DNA of 64,000 bases from Liriodendron chinense (lineage: Eukaryota; Streptophyta; Magnoliopsida; Magnoliales; Magnoliaceae). The position numbers and the translations under genes were made by a program. The DNA is taken from contig ML058553.1 in assembly GCA_003013855.2 (NCBI GenBank), positions 1,178,001 to 1,242,000 of the forward strand, in the 5' to 3' direction. Below, one piece after another: positions 44,327 to 60,519 of the stretch. Every line of letters begins with the position of its first letter. Position 1 is the stretch's first letter. A model generated the notes under the pieces. That model saw nothing but the letters and a program-made list of their open reading frames with translations. It made no database searches and had not been told where the DNA came from.

Positions 44327-47300
44327 GAAGCTTTCTTTTTCACTTAGTCTTTTTGCTTCCGAAAATGGAAACCCTAGCCCTAAACGAAACTAGAGCCTTG
44401 AAATCTCTCATCTGCAAGCTTTCTTGGAGAAATCAGAGTCGGCCAGAAGCTTCAGCACATCCAGATCTCCATCGAATGAGGAGTTTCCATTGATGGCTGT
44501 CATCCTTCTCGATGATCGTTGCAGCTGCGAACCCCACTGGAGAGTTCTTCAGAGCTTCGTTTTTCCTCCTTAGAGCCATCTTGACCGTCCAAGAAGGATC
44601 TGATCAGAGAAATATATCTCCGTTGCAAATTCGCCATTAATGGCTGAAGCTTTCATCTTCGTCTCAACTGCAAACCTGTAACCTTCGTTCATCCACCGAC
44701 TTCAGATCTAAGTCGTTCATCTACTGGGTCTTTCAATCGGCTTTTGGTCTGTAAAGTCCATCCCTGGATAGATTCTCAATCTACAGCAGCAGCTGGGTCC
44801 AAATCATCGCTGTTTAAAGGAAGTAGAAATGAGCAATGGAGGTATTATGTAATTTCTTTCCAAACTTTCCTTGATTAGTGATTTTTCTTCTGATTTATTA
44901 AAAGTTACTTAAATTAGTAATTGCTATTATGAATATTATTTTTATTAATTGCCATTATTAATATTGTTATGTTTATTTCTGATTATTATTAATTTTATTA
45001 GTGATTATTACTAAACTTTATTGTGAGAGTTATTATTAATAAGTAATACCAGATTAATAATAATTAGTAAAATTATTATTAATATTTAACATTTTTAGAC
45101 TATCAATATTGACATTATTAAACATAGATATTAATTTTATTACTATTGTCAGTATTATTATTATTTTAATTATTTTGTTACTAATCATATCACTATTCTA
45201 TTAGGATAGGATAACAGTTGTTGAATTATGAATTATTTTAATTTCGTCAAATATTATAATTGGGTATTGATTTTCATTGGCATAATTATTATGAGTCATT
45301 ACTAATACTACTATTAATTATGGATAAACGATTGCATAATAGTACTAATGATAATTATTAATGTTAATGTCAATATTATTAGATGAACAATTCGTTATTA
45401 TTTTTACCAATTGCTCTTATTTATATGATTATTGGTAATTGTTATTTATTATTTCTCAATGGGAATTCGAATTTCAAAATAATTATTAAACTAGATCTAG
45501 GCCAAGATCAAAACCCCTATCTTAGAAATATCCTAACTATAAGAATTGTGCAGTTTTATTATATAAATTGCTCAATAATTTGTTGTAAAATATTGTTAGG
45601 GTTGATCGTAAAGTCCAATGTCACGTCTTAGCAACAATAGAAAATGATTCTTATGCTAAGGTGAGGTTCTCACCCTTCAAACTTTCCATTATCTTATTTA
45701 TATGTTTTTCTATCTTCATTATTTGCTTACAATAATTATGTTGTTCATATAAATATTTATTTTCAAATAATTGTCTCGTGATTATTGTTTTGTGATATTA
45801 ACTGTTTATGGAATGGCTTACATCTAAGTTGTTAATTGTTGATGTAATTTAATTAGTGAATGAACTGTTTCTATGTTATTTGGATAACAGTTGGAAAAGT
45901 GGTTGTGAAATGTTAATTGTTGTGTTTTAAGAGGATGACTTGTTGCTATTTAGTGAAATTTATCTTGTGGTGTCCTGAATTGGACTTGATGCCCATGTGG
46001 CTTTGTTTGAGAAGATCCTTCCTTGTTGGTGTCTATCAATGGACTTGTTTTTCAGGTGGCTTGGACGAAGAAGAGTATCCTTTTGTTAGAAACTTTGTAA
46101 CACACACGAAATAGTAACGTTAATTGTCTAATTGTAGAGAATCATAAATTTGTACTATAGTATATTTTGTCAGACGTCTCATGGGCCGGGGATGGTGTTA
46201 TGGGATGCTATGCCCGAGCCGTCGACCTATGCTGGGTTGCACACCCCTCATAGTGACCGTGAGCTTTTAATTGCTTTGTTTTGTAAATGGGAGTAATAAA
46301 AGCTGGTTAATCATACATACATGGCATATGCGGGTAATGTTGGTGACGAGCCACATTACTATCGGTTTGATATGCATTGCATTGTGGGTAACATTAGTGA
46401 CGAGCCATGTTACTGTCGGTTTGAACTTCGTCAGCTGGATGTACATCTCCAGGCTGAAGAACATGAGCATGCACACATTCATGTAAACGAGATTAAAATT
46501 GAAATGTATGGATTGAATGTTATAATTTGTTGGTATTTGTAATAGGAGTAAATTGTTACATTTGATTGTTTTAAATGTCATTTTTTTTAGAATTGTATAA
46601 ATTACTTATTGTGCAATATATTATCTTTAGTTGGTCTTTACTTAACTGCTATCATACCTGGTAATTTTGGAGGGTTTTTACCTCATTATGATAGCGTTTT
46701 AACGCTATCGAACCATAACAGTTGATGCAGGTATCTTTGGATGAGAAGTTGAAGGGTGGTGTGACTCAAGTCTACTTGCAGTGTTTCTTTATTTTGGTTT
46801 TTTTTTAATTAATGTAATATTGAGACAATTAATTTGTATGAGCCCTATGGGCCCCACTTATATAGTTTGATTTATATTGGACATTACATGTTCTGATTTG
46901 CTTCCATTGTGTTTTAAATTTTTAAAAAAATATATACTGCAAAGTGGATCTTTGAATGTTTACACTCGGGTTTTCAGAACTCGGGCTCAACACCCGAGTA
47001 ATGAAAACCGGGGGCGTTACAGAAATCATGGGTGATGTGGTTAATTTATGGCTTTTTACTTATTATTATTATTTTTTTGGACTATCGGCATGTATAACTA
47101 TAAACTCTTTTTACTAGTTTATTTCGTTCCAATCAGTCGGTACTTTAGAAAACAACATTATTATAATAATTTTAAAATAGAAGATGGACCTTAAATTTGA
47201 AGTAATGATATATTAAGATTGGCTTATTGTAATCATTATATAATTGTAGAAGTATTATGGCCCAACTTAAGGTATTTTAACATATTATATGTAATTATAA

Positions 47301-47613
47301 CTATGTTGGTGTGAATATGCTACATAATTTGACTTCTCTACAAATCCAGATTGCCAAACAGAAAATCTGAATTCCAGAGTAATTCACATTCCAAGTTGCC
47401 AAACAGCATTGTGGATTCCAAGAGAACTGGAATTGAGGAGAACTACTTTATAGATTCCACTTTTCCTCACTTCTCCTCAAATCCATGGTGCCAAACGAGC
47501 CGTGAAAGAAAAGGTGGGTAGGGAAATTCTTACCGTTGAAACCTCTTGGGACCATGGTGATGTTTATATGCCATCCAGGGTGTTCATAACATCATGCCTA
47601 CTGGGACGAACGG

Positions 47614-47654
<41 letters not shown>

Positions 47655-47860
47655 TCAAACTTCTGTGGCCCCATGAATATTTCAATCCTCACGTATTCAA
47701 TCCGGCTCATTTTTATCTAATGTCTTAAAATGAGCTCACAAAAGGGATTAATCGGGGTGGATTTCTCACAAACATCACAACGGGCCCCACCTAGGTTCCC
47801 AGCCCAAGAACTTCTTATTGCAGCAGGAGATATGCGTACATTTTCCTCTCCCTTCAACAC

Positions 47861-51284
<3,424 letters not shown>

Positions 51285-52020
51285 CGTTGATTAGAATGGG
51301 AGGAACACCATGTTGTTTATATGTAGTCAATACTTTTCAGACCCTTCATCCCAGCCAGATGAAATTCGAGCCAAGATATAGACTGTTTTACGACTAATAT
51401 TGATATCTGTAACCTTTAGGGGTGGACTTTCCATAGAGATCGTTACCTTTCCACCTGGAATTTTTGTAAGGGACGTGTGAATACATCATGTGCTTCCCCA
51501 CATCTTCCCTTTACCACCGTGGGATTCTTACAGTGACCGCATGTATACGTGTGAATACATCATGTGAAACCGACATCATGTGTCCATCTCTTGATTGCCC
51601 ATCCCTTTCAAGAATAACGATGATGGAATGATCTTAACCATCCAATTGATGGCTCGCAAAATAGATGATTTGATTAATTATATTAGAAAAGGTTCGATAT
51701 CATCGCGTGGGGCTTACGTTTGATTGTGCATAACCACTTTAATTAAATATCATAATCACGTGATTAGCAGTAAGGATAATCGATGGTCCAAATAAACTAT
51801 ATTGTAAAGGCTATATGCAACCACCAAGATCTTCCATCAGGTGGTCCCCTGCTTGAATTTCCATGACTACCAAGATTCACTTTGAATGAATACTCATCTC
51901 CATTTAATCAACTGACTTGATCAACGATTCACTTTGAATGAATACTCATCTCCATTTAATCAACTGACTTGCCCCCCCCCCCCAAACACCTTCAACAGTC
52001 ATTTTTGTCTTCATTAATAG
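51285..52020 (+). repeat. Copy of the 11062-11960 repeat, with a local 45-bp tandem duplication
   Basis: Same order of landmarks as 11062-11960. A block GATTCACTTTGAATGAATAC through CAACTGACTTG is present twice in a row (about 51875-51971), then a C run. This copy lacks the gypsy LTR that borders the other copy. Confidence 0.85.
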
Positions 52021-52330
52021 GTTTCGAAGACATGATGTTTATATGAGATCAAAAACATGTTCATAAGTTCACAAGGACATGGACAAAGGGAAAACAAAAA
52101 TACCAGCTTGATCGAAAACTTCTGTGGTCCCCAAGAAGATTTTAATGGAAGGCATTCAATCCCCACTGTTTTCTGTAGTGGGGTCCACTTGAGATTTGGA
52201 ACTGATTCTTTCTTTGGCTCATGCCCTAAAATGATCTCTCCAAATGGATGGACGGTATAGATACAACACATACATCATGGTGGGGCCCACATAACTTGGT
52301 GACATCCCTTAGATAACCGGCGTCCAGTTA
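52021..52330. mobile_element. Half MITE of the GTGATGTATGTGTTG family
   Basis: It corresponds to the right half of the element at 14587-15031 (GTTTTCTGTAGTGGGGTCCAC, then CTCCAAATGGATGGACGG). The left half is missing. Confidence 0.6.
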
Positions 52331-52416
52331 TATGCTCAAGCAGCGCATGAATCTAGATACGCAGTCACTTTAAAGTTGTGCACGTGGCATGCATCATCTC
52401 CAACTGCGATGGAACC

Positions 52417-53163
<747 letters not shown>

Positions 53164-53329
53164 AGAAGAAGGTACTATGCGCTCGGGGATCTCCCGCGAG
53201 CCTATGGGTTTCAATTGCTGGTCTAGAGTTTGAAGTACACTAACCCCACTATTGCGTGGGAGCATCGTGTGACTAATCGGGTGGGTGCATTACGCATCTA
53301 ACAGTTGTATGCATTGCATGCCTAACACC

Positions 53330-53331
<2 letters not shown>

Positions 53332-53360
<29 letters not shown>
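53332..53360 (+). repeat. C29 homopolymer
   Basis: Twenty-nine C in a row, just before another copy of the GTGTGGGCCCCACTGTGATG family. Exact length is hard to sequence. Confidence 0.85.
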
Positions 53361-53798
53361 ATGCGCTTGACTTCTTAGGAAGTTCCGTTGTGTGGGCCCC
53401 ACTGTGATGTGTGATGGGAATCTGCACCATGCATTTGGTGGTCCACCATTGGTTATGGGAGATCCCAAAAATCAGCTGTATCCGGAACCTAAGTGGGCCG
53501 TACCAACCGAAAGAGTGTAAAATCATGCCTACAACATCTAAACGAACTTGTTGGGGCCCACCCGAGTTTTGGATATGGTTGAAACTTTAACCTCTTCTTT
53601 AAGTGGGACACACACAATGGATGGTCTAGATTTCTCAACCACATCTCATTTGATCCTATAAACGATCATAAATATTTCAATGAGTGGATATCCACTCTTA
53701 ACTGTTTTCTATGGTGTCGCTCACCATGGAATGGTGCATCTTACTGATGGTGTAGATGGCCATCACACATCACAATGTGTGTGTGTAGAGAGAGAGAG

Positions 53799-54102
53799 AA
53801 ATGCTGACGTGCGAACCATCTCTCGCGAGAACTTGTGAGAACTTTTTGAGGACTCATTACATGTGATGTGTCCCCAAAATTTGAGCTGTCCATGTGATAT
53901 AGTACCCTGAAAAACCCTTGGGGCTCAACTTTCAACCTGATCCAGAACTCTCGTGGGCCATGGGAAAAGGAAACAGTTTCCTCCCTTGATTTGCCCCTCT
54001 CTTTCTTCTATGGCCCACCAGAGTTTGGAGACACATCACGTATGATCAGTCCTCAAAAAGTTCTCACGAGTTCTCATGAGATGGTTCACAGGTGAGCATT
54101 CC
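53799..54102. mobile_element. Foldback MITE, 304 bp
   Basis: The left arm (AAATGCTGACGTGCGAACCA, then GAGAACTTGTGAGAACTTTT) is mirrored by the right arm (AAAAGTTCTCACGAGTTCTC, then TGGTTCACAGGTGAGCATTC). About 75 bases of each end pair. It sits between GA and CA/TA microsatellites. Confidence 0.75.
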
Positions 54103-54460
54103 TACACACACATACACATACATACATACCCACTTTTATGAACGTTTATAGGATCGAGTGAGATGTGGTTGAGAAATCTTGCCCATCCGTTGTGCATGTC
54201 TCACTTAAAGAAGAGGTCACCAAGTTTCAACCGTATCTAAAACTCAAGTGGCCCCAACAAGTGCTTTTAGATGTTGTAGGCATGATTTTACACTCTTTCC
54301 ATTGGTATGGCCCACTTGAGTTTCAGATACAGCTAATTTTTGGGATATCCCATAACCAATAGGGAACCCACCAAATGCATGGTGTGGATAGCCATCACAC
54401 ATCATCGTAGGGCCCACACAGCTCAACCTCATAGGAAGTTCCCATGAAGTCGAGTTGTGT

Positions 54461-55058
54461 AGGGTTGCACATCTACCGGGTTAACCTAATCGAGCTGCCC
54501 GATTCGACCCAGTGGAAATCCAATCCGCCCCGACCCGGTAGAGAAAAGGGTCTAGTTTCGGGTGAATGCGGTTGGATCATTTTTAATCTAGGTATGATTT
54601 AGGATACACGCCAAACCCGACCGACCTGACCCGTACTCTAACATGTGTATACTTGACCCATTCCGCCCAACTTGAACCGTCCCAAGTTCTATAAGAGTAT
54701 TATAAAAATAAAAACCTTTGAGTTGGAGCATGCCCTCCTTCAACATGTTTGGAAATTGAAACATTGAATTGTAAGGTGGTAAATACACCTAACTATTAAA
54801 AATGAGTCAAACATTTCCATTTTTAATATACAAAGTTAAAAAGATCGCGAATAAACAGAACTAAGTCCTAACCCAACCTGGTTCAACATATAGGGTCGAG
54901 TAGAGTTAGGGTTGACCCTTTTACAAGTAGGGTAGGGTTAGGGTTAGGTCAGCCCAACTTGATCACAACCCGAACCAAAATCCAAAACTTTAAAATATGT
55001 TTAGGTTCGGTCCAAAATTGGGCCCAACCCGACCCTAACCCGACCTATGTGCAGGCCT
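54461..55058. mobile_element. hAT-like non-autonomous element, 598 bp
   Basis: Ends AGGGTTGCACAT and, mirrored, AGGCCTGCACAT; the flanks AGTTGTGT (54453-54460) and AGCTGTGT (55059-55066) form an 8-bp duplication with one mismatch. Removing it restores the host MITE wording GAGTTGTGTGGGCCC. The interior is rich in GGGTTAGGG and CCCGACCC-like wording. It resembles 63330-63850. Confidence 0.75.
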
Positions 55059-55550
55059 AGCTGTGTGGGCCCATTGTGATGTGTGACCGACGTCCACACC
55101 ATTATTCAAATGCACCCTTTTGTGGTTGGCCATGGACCTAAAACTTAAGTTAATCCATGACTACCATTCTGTGATGGGCCATGGGCCTAAAACTCAAGCT
55201 AATCCATGACTTGGGTGAGCCACACCATAGACAACAGTCAAGAATGAATATCCGCCAATTGAAACCTTCAAGATCGTTTATATAATCAACTGAGATGTAT
55301 CAATCTCGTCCATTGTCCACGTCGCACCTAAACAAGAGATCACACCAAGTTTCAACTGTATCCAAAACTCAAGTGAGCCCCAAAAGGTGCTTTTAGATGT
55401 TGTAGGCATGATTTTACATTCTTTTCCGTTGGTATAGCCCACTTGGGTTACCAATATAGCTGATTTTTGAGATATCTCATAACCAATATGGGACCCCCCA
55501 AATGCATGGTGTGGATGCCATCACACATCACAGTGGACCCCACACAGCTC

Positions 55551-55585
<35 letters not shown>

Positions 55586-55945
55586 CATGCCTAAAACATC
55601 TAGAATCACTTGTTGGGCCTACCTGAGTTTTGGATGCGGATGAAACTTGTTGTGACCACTCATCCAAGTGGAACACACATAATGAATGATCTGAATTTTG
55701 GAATCACATCCCAATGGGCCTTATAAACGATCATGATGGTTTTAATGGGCAAGTAACCACTCTACACTGCTATATGTGGTGTGGCCCACCTAAGTCACGG
55801 ATTGACCTGATTTTTAGGCTTTTACCCCACATGGAATGGTGCATCCGGCCTGATGGGGTTAATGTCCGATACACATCACGGTGGGCCCACACAGCTCGAC
55901 TTTATGGAAAGTTCCCATGAGTTTGATCTTATTGTACCATTTTCC

Positions 55946-56814
55946 ATAATACTTGATTCATGTATATCTAAAATGGAAGCCATAATTTGGACAGTTTTAT
56001 CTGACATATCAATGTCCTCGTCAGCCACCGTCCCTTTGTTCTGCTCAGGTGCCTGGCGTTTTGCTAAGGAGAGTTGGTCAGCACACATGCACGTGGAGCC
56101 TTCCCATCCATTCATAACAGCCCATTTGAATATGTTATAAATGGATGACTAAAAGATATTTTATTTTTGCCACATCAATTTGTACACTGGCCCACAATCT
56201 TAGGAGGGGGAAGGCCTAATATTCAAGAATACCATCCGAATGGTATGGTCCACTTGATGGAAAGCTCGGATTTCTCACAAGCATGCAGTATTGGCATGTG
56301 TGATCGCGTTTGGATGTGAAAGATTCTGTATTCATCCAGGCTTATCAATCCTTATGAATGGCCCGGATCTTTGATGAGCACACCTTATGCACAGATCTCT
56401 GACATGTATTTCGTCGCCCGTCTCATGACGGGCAGCTCATTGCAATTGAATGATCAGAACCCAATTACTAACATGACTCCCTGAGTCACCACTTTGAACA
56501 TACAAGGCCCATAGTGATGTAAATCAGACCATTGATGGGAAGGATCTCATGCTTGATATAGACATCCGAGATTGACAATATGGTGGGCGTGGGCCCCACC
56601 ATGAAGTTAGGTGGGCCATCACGTATCAAACAATGTCATGTTTCATTCAAAATACTTATTGTGAATTTGATCATTTCTAACCTTAATTACTTGGATTTAT
56701 CCAGACCGTCTCTGTGGGCCCCACCTTCAGAGAAGCCACGCTATAGACTTGGACCTACCTAACCCCTTTGATGTGCACCTTCCCAGTTCTCAATTGATAG
56801 CGCTGTCGATGGCA
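55946..56814. other. Non-genic
   Basis: No supported frame. Around 56635-56700 the sequence resembles the region 32762-32850 upstream of the B3 gene. Confidence 0.5.
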
Positions 56815-57420
56815 CGCTTGGACCGTGATTTCCATGGCTAACAGCTGTCAAAGGTACAGGTGATCTGTGGCCCCCGTAGGCTAACCATAGAAACATCTAT
56901 GCCAAATCCACTCCGACCACCAAGTGGGTTACCCTATGTTAGATGAAGGTTCAAAAATCTGTACTATCCGTGATTGGAATCTAATTAATGAATGGAATGA
57001 ATTTTATATAATCAACAAGGTGGGCTCTGTAAAAATCAAGGGTGGATGTCTCTCACCAAACTTTTTACGTTGGTGTGGCCCACATGAGTCCCGGGTCAGC
57101 CTGATCTTTTGTCCCTGTCATAAAATGGGATTGGATTGCCTATGGTTGGCTGAGATGCAATGGCTGCTTCTTTGGAGACGGGAGGTGAGAGAAGCTGCTT
57201 TCCAGGGTTTTTATCATTAAAAAAAAAAAATCTATCAGTCAAAAGAAGAGGTGGAACTATCAAATTAAAGGGTGAAAACAACATAGATACATCCCACCAA
57301 ACTAGGAGCAAATGGTCAAAACTACCCTCTTGAAGCTGGTTACTCCGGTGACGCATGTTACCGGGTTTTTTTAAAAATAGGTGCAAGTATTTTTGTCTTT
57401 TCACCAGCTACATGACTGGA
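56815..57420 (+). repeat. Copy of segmental repeat 12750-13345 (plus 13851-13980)
   Basis: Same landmarks in the same order. This copy lacks the MITE found at 13367-13850, showing the empty site near 57300. Confidence 0.8.
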
Positions 57421-58019
57421 TCAAAAGTTGATATCTGTTTTTTTACTTCGTTCAGGTTTATTTGATCTTGTCAGTGGGCTGTAGCAATTGGACCGCACTT
57501 CCAGTATTGACCTTGCCGATGAGGAAACTTAATTTGTTTCTCTCTCCTCCCAGACCGCCGTGATGTATTTTTTTTTATTTTTTTTAATCCACTCTAATCA
57601 TCTATTTTCCGGATCATTTTTGGGCTCTAGGACTCAATTGGACCACCCCACAAGAAATAATGAGGCGTTGATACCTTCTTAGGGCCGACGGTGATGTCGA
57701 TTGGGTCCTATTGATAAAGTCACTCCAACCTTGAAGTGAAAACACAAATTTCCCTCCGAAGTTTTCAATAATGGGTGTTCAATTTCTTATCAAGCGGTCT
57801 CTGAATGTGATAATTTCGATCAAGATTGAAAGATTGCCTCGATTCAATGTCTAACAAGGGAGTTAAGAGCATTTTCGTTGAAACCTAGTTATGAGGAGCT
57901 TTTGAAACGTGCTAAATCTATCGTGAGGTGGTCAATATGTGAGGAAGTTAGGTAAAGAGAGGACATCAATCTTTTAAATGATTTCTAAGTAAGAGATTTT
58001 TCGTAAAAGGGAAGAGTGG
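57421..58019. other. Non-genic, one worn MITE
   Basis: GACCGCCGTGATGTATTTTT (57551) followed by typical inner wording to about 57790 suggests half an element. The rest shows nothing. Confidence 0.45.
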
Positions 58020-58437
58020 TATAGAGATAGGCCCTATATTTTTAATAAAAATATTCCACTTTTGCCTCTTTATTCTTGTAGATTTATGAAACTACCTTCA
58101 AATTTGAAGTTTTAATCACTTGAGGAAGATGGTGGTCCTCTTCTTCACTTTTTTCACGGGATTCCCTACACCACCAGCTGGTGCATGAAAGAGAGTTTAC
58201 CAGCATTCCATTTGGATATGGCATGTCTAAGCTGGCCCCCTCTAACATGATTTGAGACCGTCCAACTGGTAGATACTGCCATAGATTGCCCATGGCTTGA
58301 AAACCACACTATAATAAGACAATGCTAGCGATCCATTCCTTTCACCTTTTCAGCACTGATGAGTGGGGCTATTTTCACGTAATCTGGACCGTTCTTGTAT
58401 TCTTCTGCTGCTTTCAACATGGATGGAATGTCCAAAA

Positions 58438-59068
58438 TGTTGGAGAGCCTTCGAACTGTGCTCGGTTTGGGTGCTCAGACCGGTCGGGCGACCGGTCTGA
58501 CGTTGTGACCCAGATGCACAGCAAGTCAGACAGGTCTCGGTGTGGCCCTAGACTGGTCGTGCGACCGGTCTGGAGGGGACTGCGACCGGTCGTGCGACCG
58601 GTTGGTTGTGAAGCTGGGACGGTGTGTTCTCCCTGGACGTTTTTTGTGCTATGTGCGACCGGTCAGCTGCGCGCGTGGAGTTCTTGCGCAGTCCGCAGTA
58701 CTGCGCAAGGTGTTTCTATTTTCAGATTTCTTTCTATTTAAGGTGTTATAATCCGACTGAGAGAGGAATCCTAAGGTGTCGAAGGTTTCCTAAGGTGTCC
58801 AAGGAAGAGAGGAGAGGTGTGTGTGAGAGAAAACTTGGAGTTTTTTCTGTTTTTCCTGGCTTTGTGGGCTGTCAATCTCTGTAATCTTCTGATATTCATA
58901 GTGGATCGTTTGTGCCGTGGTTTTTTTACTCGTTTTGGGGTTTTTCCACGTAAAATTTGGAGTCTCTTGTGGAATGCTTTTGTGTGATTGACTGCATCTT
59001 GTTACTTGTTTGATTTCGCATTGCTTCACGGTTTCGGCGTTCCGCTTCCGCTGCCGGCTTTCCCAACA
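58438..59068 (+). repeat. 5' LTR of the copia-type element (631 bp)
   Basis: It holds several copies of the near-palindrome GACCGGTCGTGCGACCGGT (58475-58670), a perfect hairpin CTTGCGCAG...CTGCGCAAG (58683-58709) and a TATA-like CTATTTAAGG (58734-58743). Confidence 0.9.
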
Positions 59069-59070
59069 AG

Positions 59071-59081
59071 TGGTATCAGAG
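59071..59081 (+). other. Primer binding site, initiator tRNA-Met type
   Basis: TGGTATCAGAG two bases after the 5' LTR, the classic copia site complementary to the 3' end of initiator tRNA-Met. Confidence 0.9.
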
Positions 59082-59122
59082 ATAAAGTTGGTGTGAATTA
59101 GATTCGAATCTGAGACGAGACG

Positions 59123-60423
59123 ATGGGATCGAGCGCAAGGTTCGATATAGAGAAGTTCTCTGGGAAAAATAACTTTGAGCTATGGAAGGTGAAGATTGAA
59201 TCCTTCCTGGTTCAGCAAGGGCTTGATGGAGCTCTTGGAAAGCGACCGAGGCTATGAAAGACGATGAGTGGACGAGGCTCGACAAGAAGGCAAGAACCTT
59301 AATCCTTTGAAACCTTACGGATGATGTTCTCTATCATGTCATGAAGGAGAAGACTGCGGCTGAAACAATGGCGAAGCTAGAGAAGGTTTATGCCAAGAAA
59401 TCTCTAGAGAATCGCATGTACGTGTTGATGCAGTTGTTCACCTTGAGGATGGCTGAGGGAACTGAGGTGGAGGACCACCTGAGCAAGTTCAATAGGCTAG
59501 TTTGCAAGTTGGTGGAGATCAATGAACCGATAAAGGATTAGTATCAAGCATGCATCCTGTTGAATTCTCTTCTAGATTCATATGAGTCGTTCAGGGACTC
59601 TATGTGTGTAGGAAGGGAAACCATAAGCGTCGAGACCGTTATCTCAGCCCTCTAGTCGAAGGGGATGAGAAAGAAAAGCGGTGACGTGGCTTCCCGTTAT
59701 TCCTCAGAGGTACTGGTTATGAGGGGAAGAAGTTCTGAGCATGGAAGATATTCTAAATCGGGATCGAGGGCCAAGGGCAAAGGTAAGTCTAAGGTGAAGT
59801 GCTGGAATTGTAGTCAGGAGGGCCACATGAGAAGGGATTGTCAGAATCCCAGGTTGAGGCAAGAGAAGTATGGAAATTCTTCTGGAGAGGGAGCCAATAC
59901 CATAGAGGACGGTGGCGATTTGTGTGAAGTGCTGACTGTATCTGGCAAGGGATCTCAAGGTAGTGAGTGGATCCTTAATTCAGGGGCTTCATGTCACGTT
60001 TGTCCTGACCGGAGTTCATTCACGACATACAGAGAGTATGGTGGAGAATCGGTGTTTGTGGGTGATAGAGTCGCTCATAAGGTTGTGGGTATTGGTACTG
60101 TGTGCATCAGGATGTTCGATGGGGTCGAACGAATCTTGGAAGATGTGAAGCACGTTCCCAAGATGAAGATGAATGTGATTTCACTTGGAGCACTCGACGC
60201 AAAAGGGTGCGTGTTTATCGACCGCGATCGTTGTTGTGAAGTGATGAAGGGGGCACTCGGGTGTATGAAAGCACGGAGGTGTGGTCATCTTTACATGTTG
60301 ATCGGGAGCACAATTCACGGTGGAGTTACAGGAAAGGCAGCGAGATCTACGGTTGCTCGTATGTGGCAAGTGCCCAAGGGCCACATGAGAAGAGCAGTAA
60401 AGGGCGTGAATTTGCAAGGTTAG
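59123..60423 (+). pseudogene. gag: copia-type gag with zinc knuckle and protease fragment (broken)
   Basis: The start ATG 59123 suits the usual gag N-terminus (KFSGKNNFELWK). A shift near 59250 and stops at 59308-59310, 59539-59541 and 59653-59655 interrupt it. The rest is clear: gag domain (LDSYESFRDS), zinc knuckle CWNCSQEGHMRRDC (59800-59841), then a protease-like piece with LNSGASCHVCPDRSSF. The active-site triplet is NSG instead of the expected DSG (codon 59977-59979), so even an intact frame would lack protease activity. The frame ends at 60423 after unrelated sequence. It could at best supply a gag-like RNA-binding protein. Confidence 0.85.
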
Positions 60424-60519
60424 GGTCGATGGTGGAACGAGAAGCGGTGGAGCTATGATTGAAGATGAGATGACGTTGCAATGATGTATTGATTCGACGT
60501 GCGAAGCCTCCGTGGAGAT

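Larger units (their letters stand above)
43025..47021 (+). mobile_element. 3' LTR (3.9 kb) of a gypsy-type element with its polypurine tract
   Basis: TTTCGGGGACGAAATTCG and AAGGGGGGTAG (43064-43090) are the 3' internal end and polypurine tract common in plant chromovirus-like gypsy elements. The LTR runs from TGTAACACCTCG (43093) to GGGGCGTTACA (47021). The 5' LTR and nearly all coding sequence are missing, so this is a deletion remnant. It shares blocks with 1-1176. The flanks (TAGAT and GAAAT) do not match, as expected when the other end is gone. The LTR is A/T-rich with (AAT)n runs and holds no gene. Confidence 0.75.
38220..47501 (+). mobile_element. PIF/Harbinger element, about 9.3 kb with later insertions
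   Basis: The left end GGCCCGTTTGGCACCTTGGATT-like sequence is mirrored at the right end by CATGGTGCCAAACGAGCC. Both sub-terminal regions repeat TTTGAGGAGAAGTG-like sequence in opposite orientation. Inside are a Harbinger transposase frame (40470-41798) and a Myb/SANT-like frame (41901-43024), the usual two-gene set. MITEs (38720-39180, 39198-39577 and others) and an LTR (43093-47021) have enlarged it. The expected 3-bp duplication is not clear (AAT at left, GTG at right), so exact ends are uncertain. Confidence 0.75.
38086..47860. mobile_element. MITE split by the Harbinger element
   Basis: The left half is 38086-38219 and the right half about 47502-47860. Joined in mind they give the same layout as the related element at 38720-39180: GGTAACTTAGGTG..., CAAGACTCAAGTAGGCC, then GTAGGGAAATTCTTACCGTTG, then GGGCCCCACCTAGGTTCC. 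The right half also carries a TA run (47616-47651). Confidence 0.7.
53377..55945. mobile_element. Cluster of nested MITEs related to 52507-53056
   Basis: Arms GTGTGGGCCCCACTGTGATG (53390) and CATCACACATCA-type ends (53760, 54390, 55510, 55860) recur, giving at least three copies. A foldback element (53799-54102) and a hAT-like element (54461-55058) have inserted among them. GA runs (55553-55582) mark junctions. No gene is supported. Confidence 0.7.

Noticed and set aside
46271..46581. Overlapping frames of 70-104 codons near 46300
   Set aside because: They sit in the 3.9-kb LTR around a short internal repeat (TGACGAGCCA) and show no family.
58322..58884. Frames in the copia LTR and its flank (also 60512-60933)
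   Set aside because: They recur in both LTRs, run through the ACCGGTC dyads and overlap the promoter; no domain.
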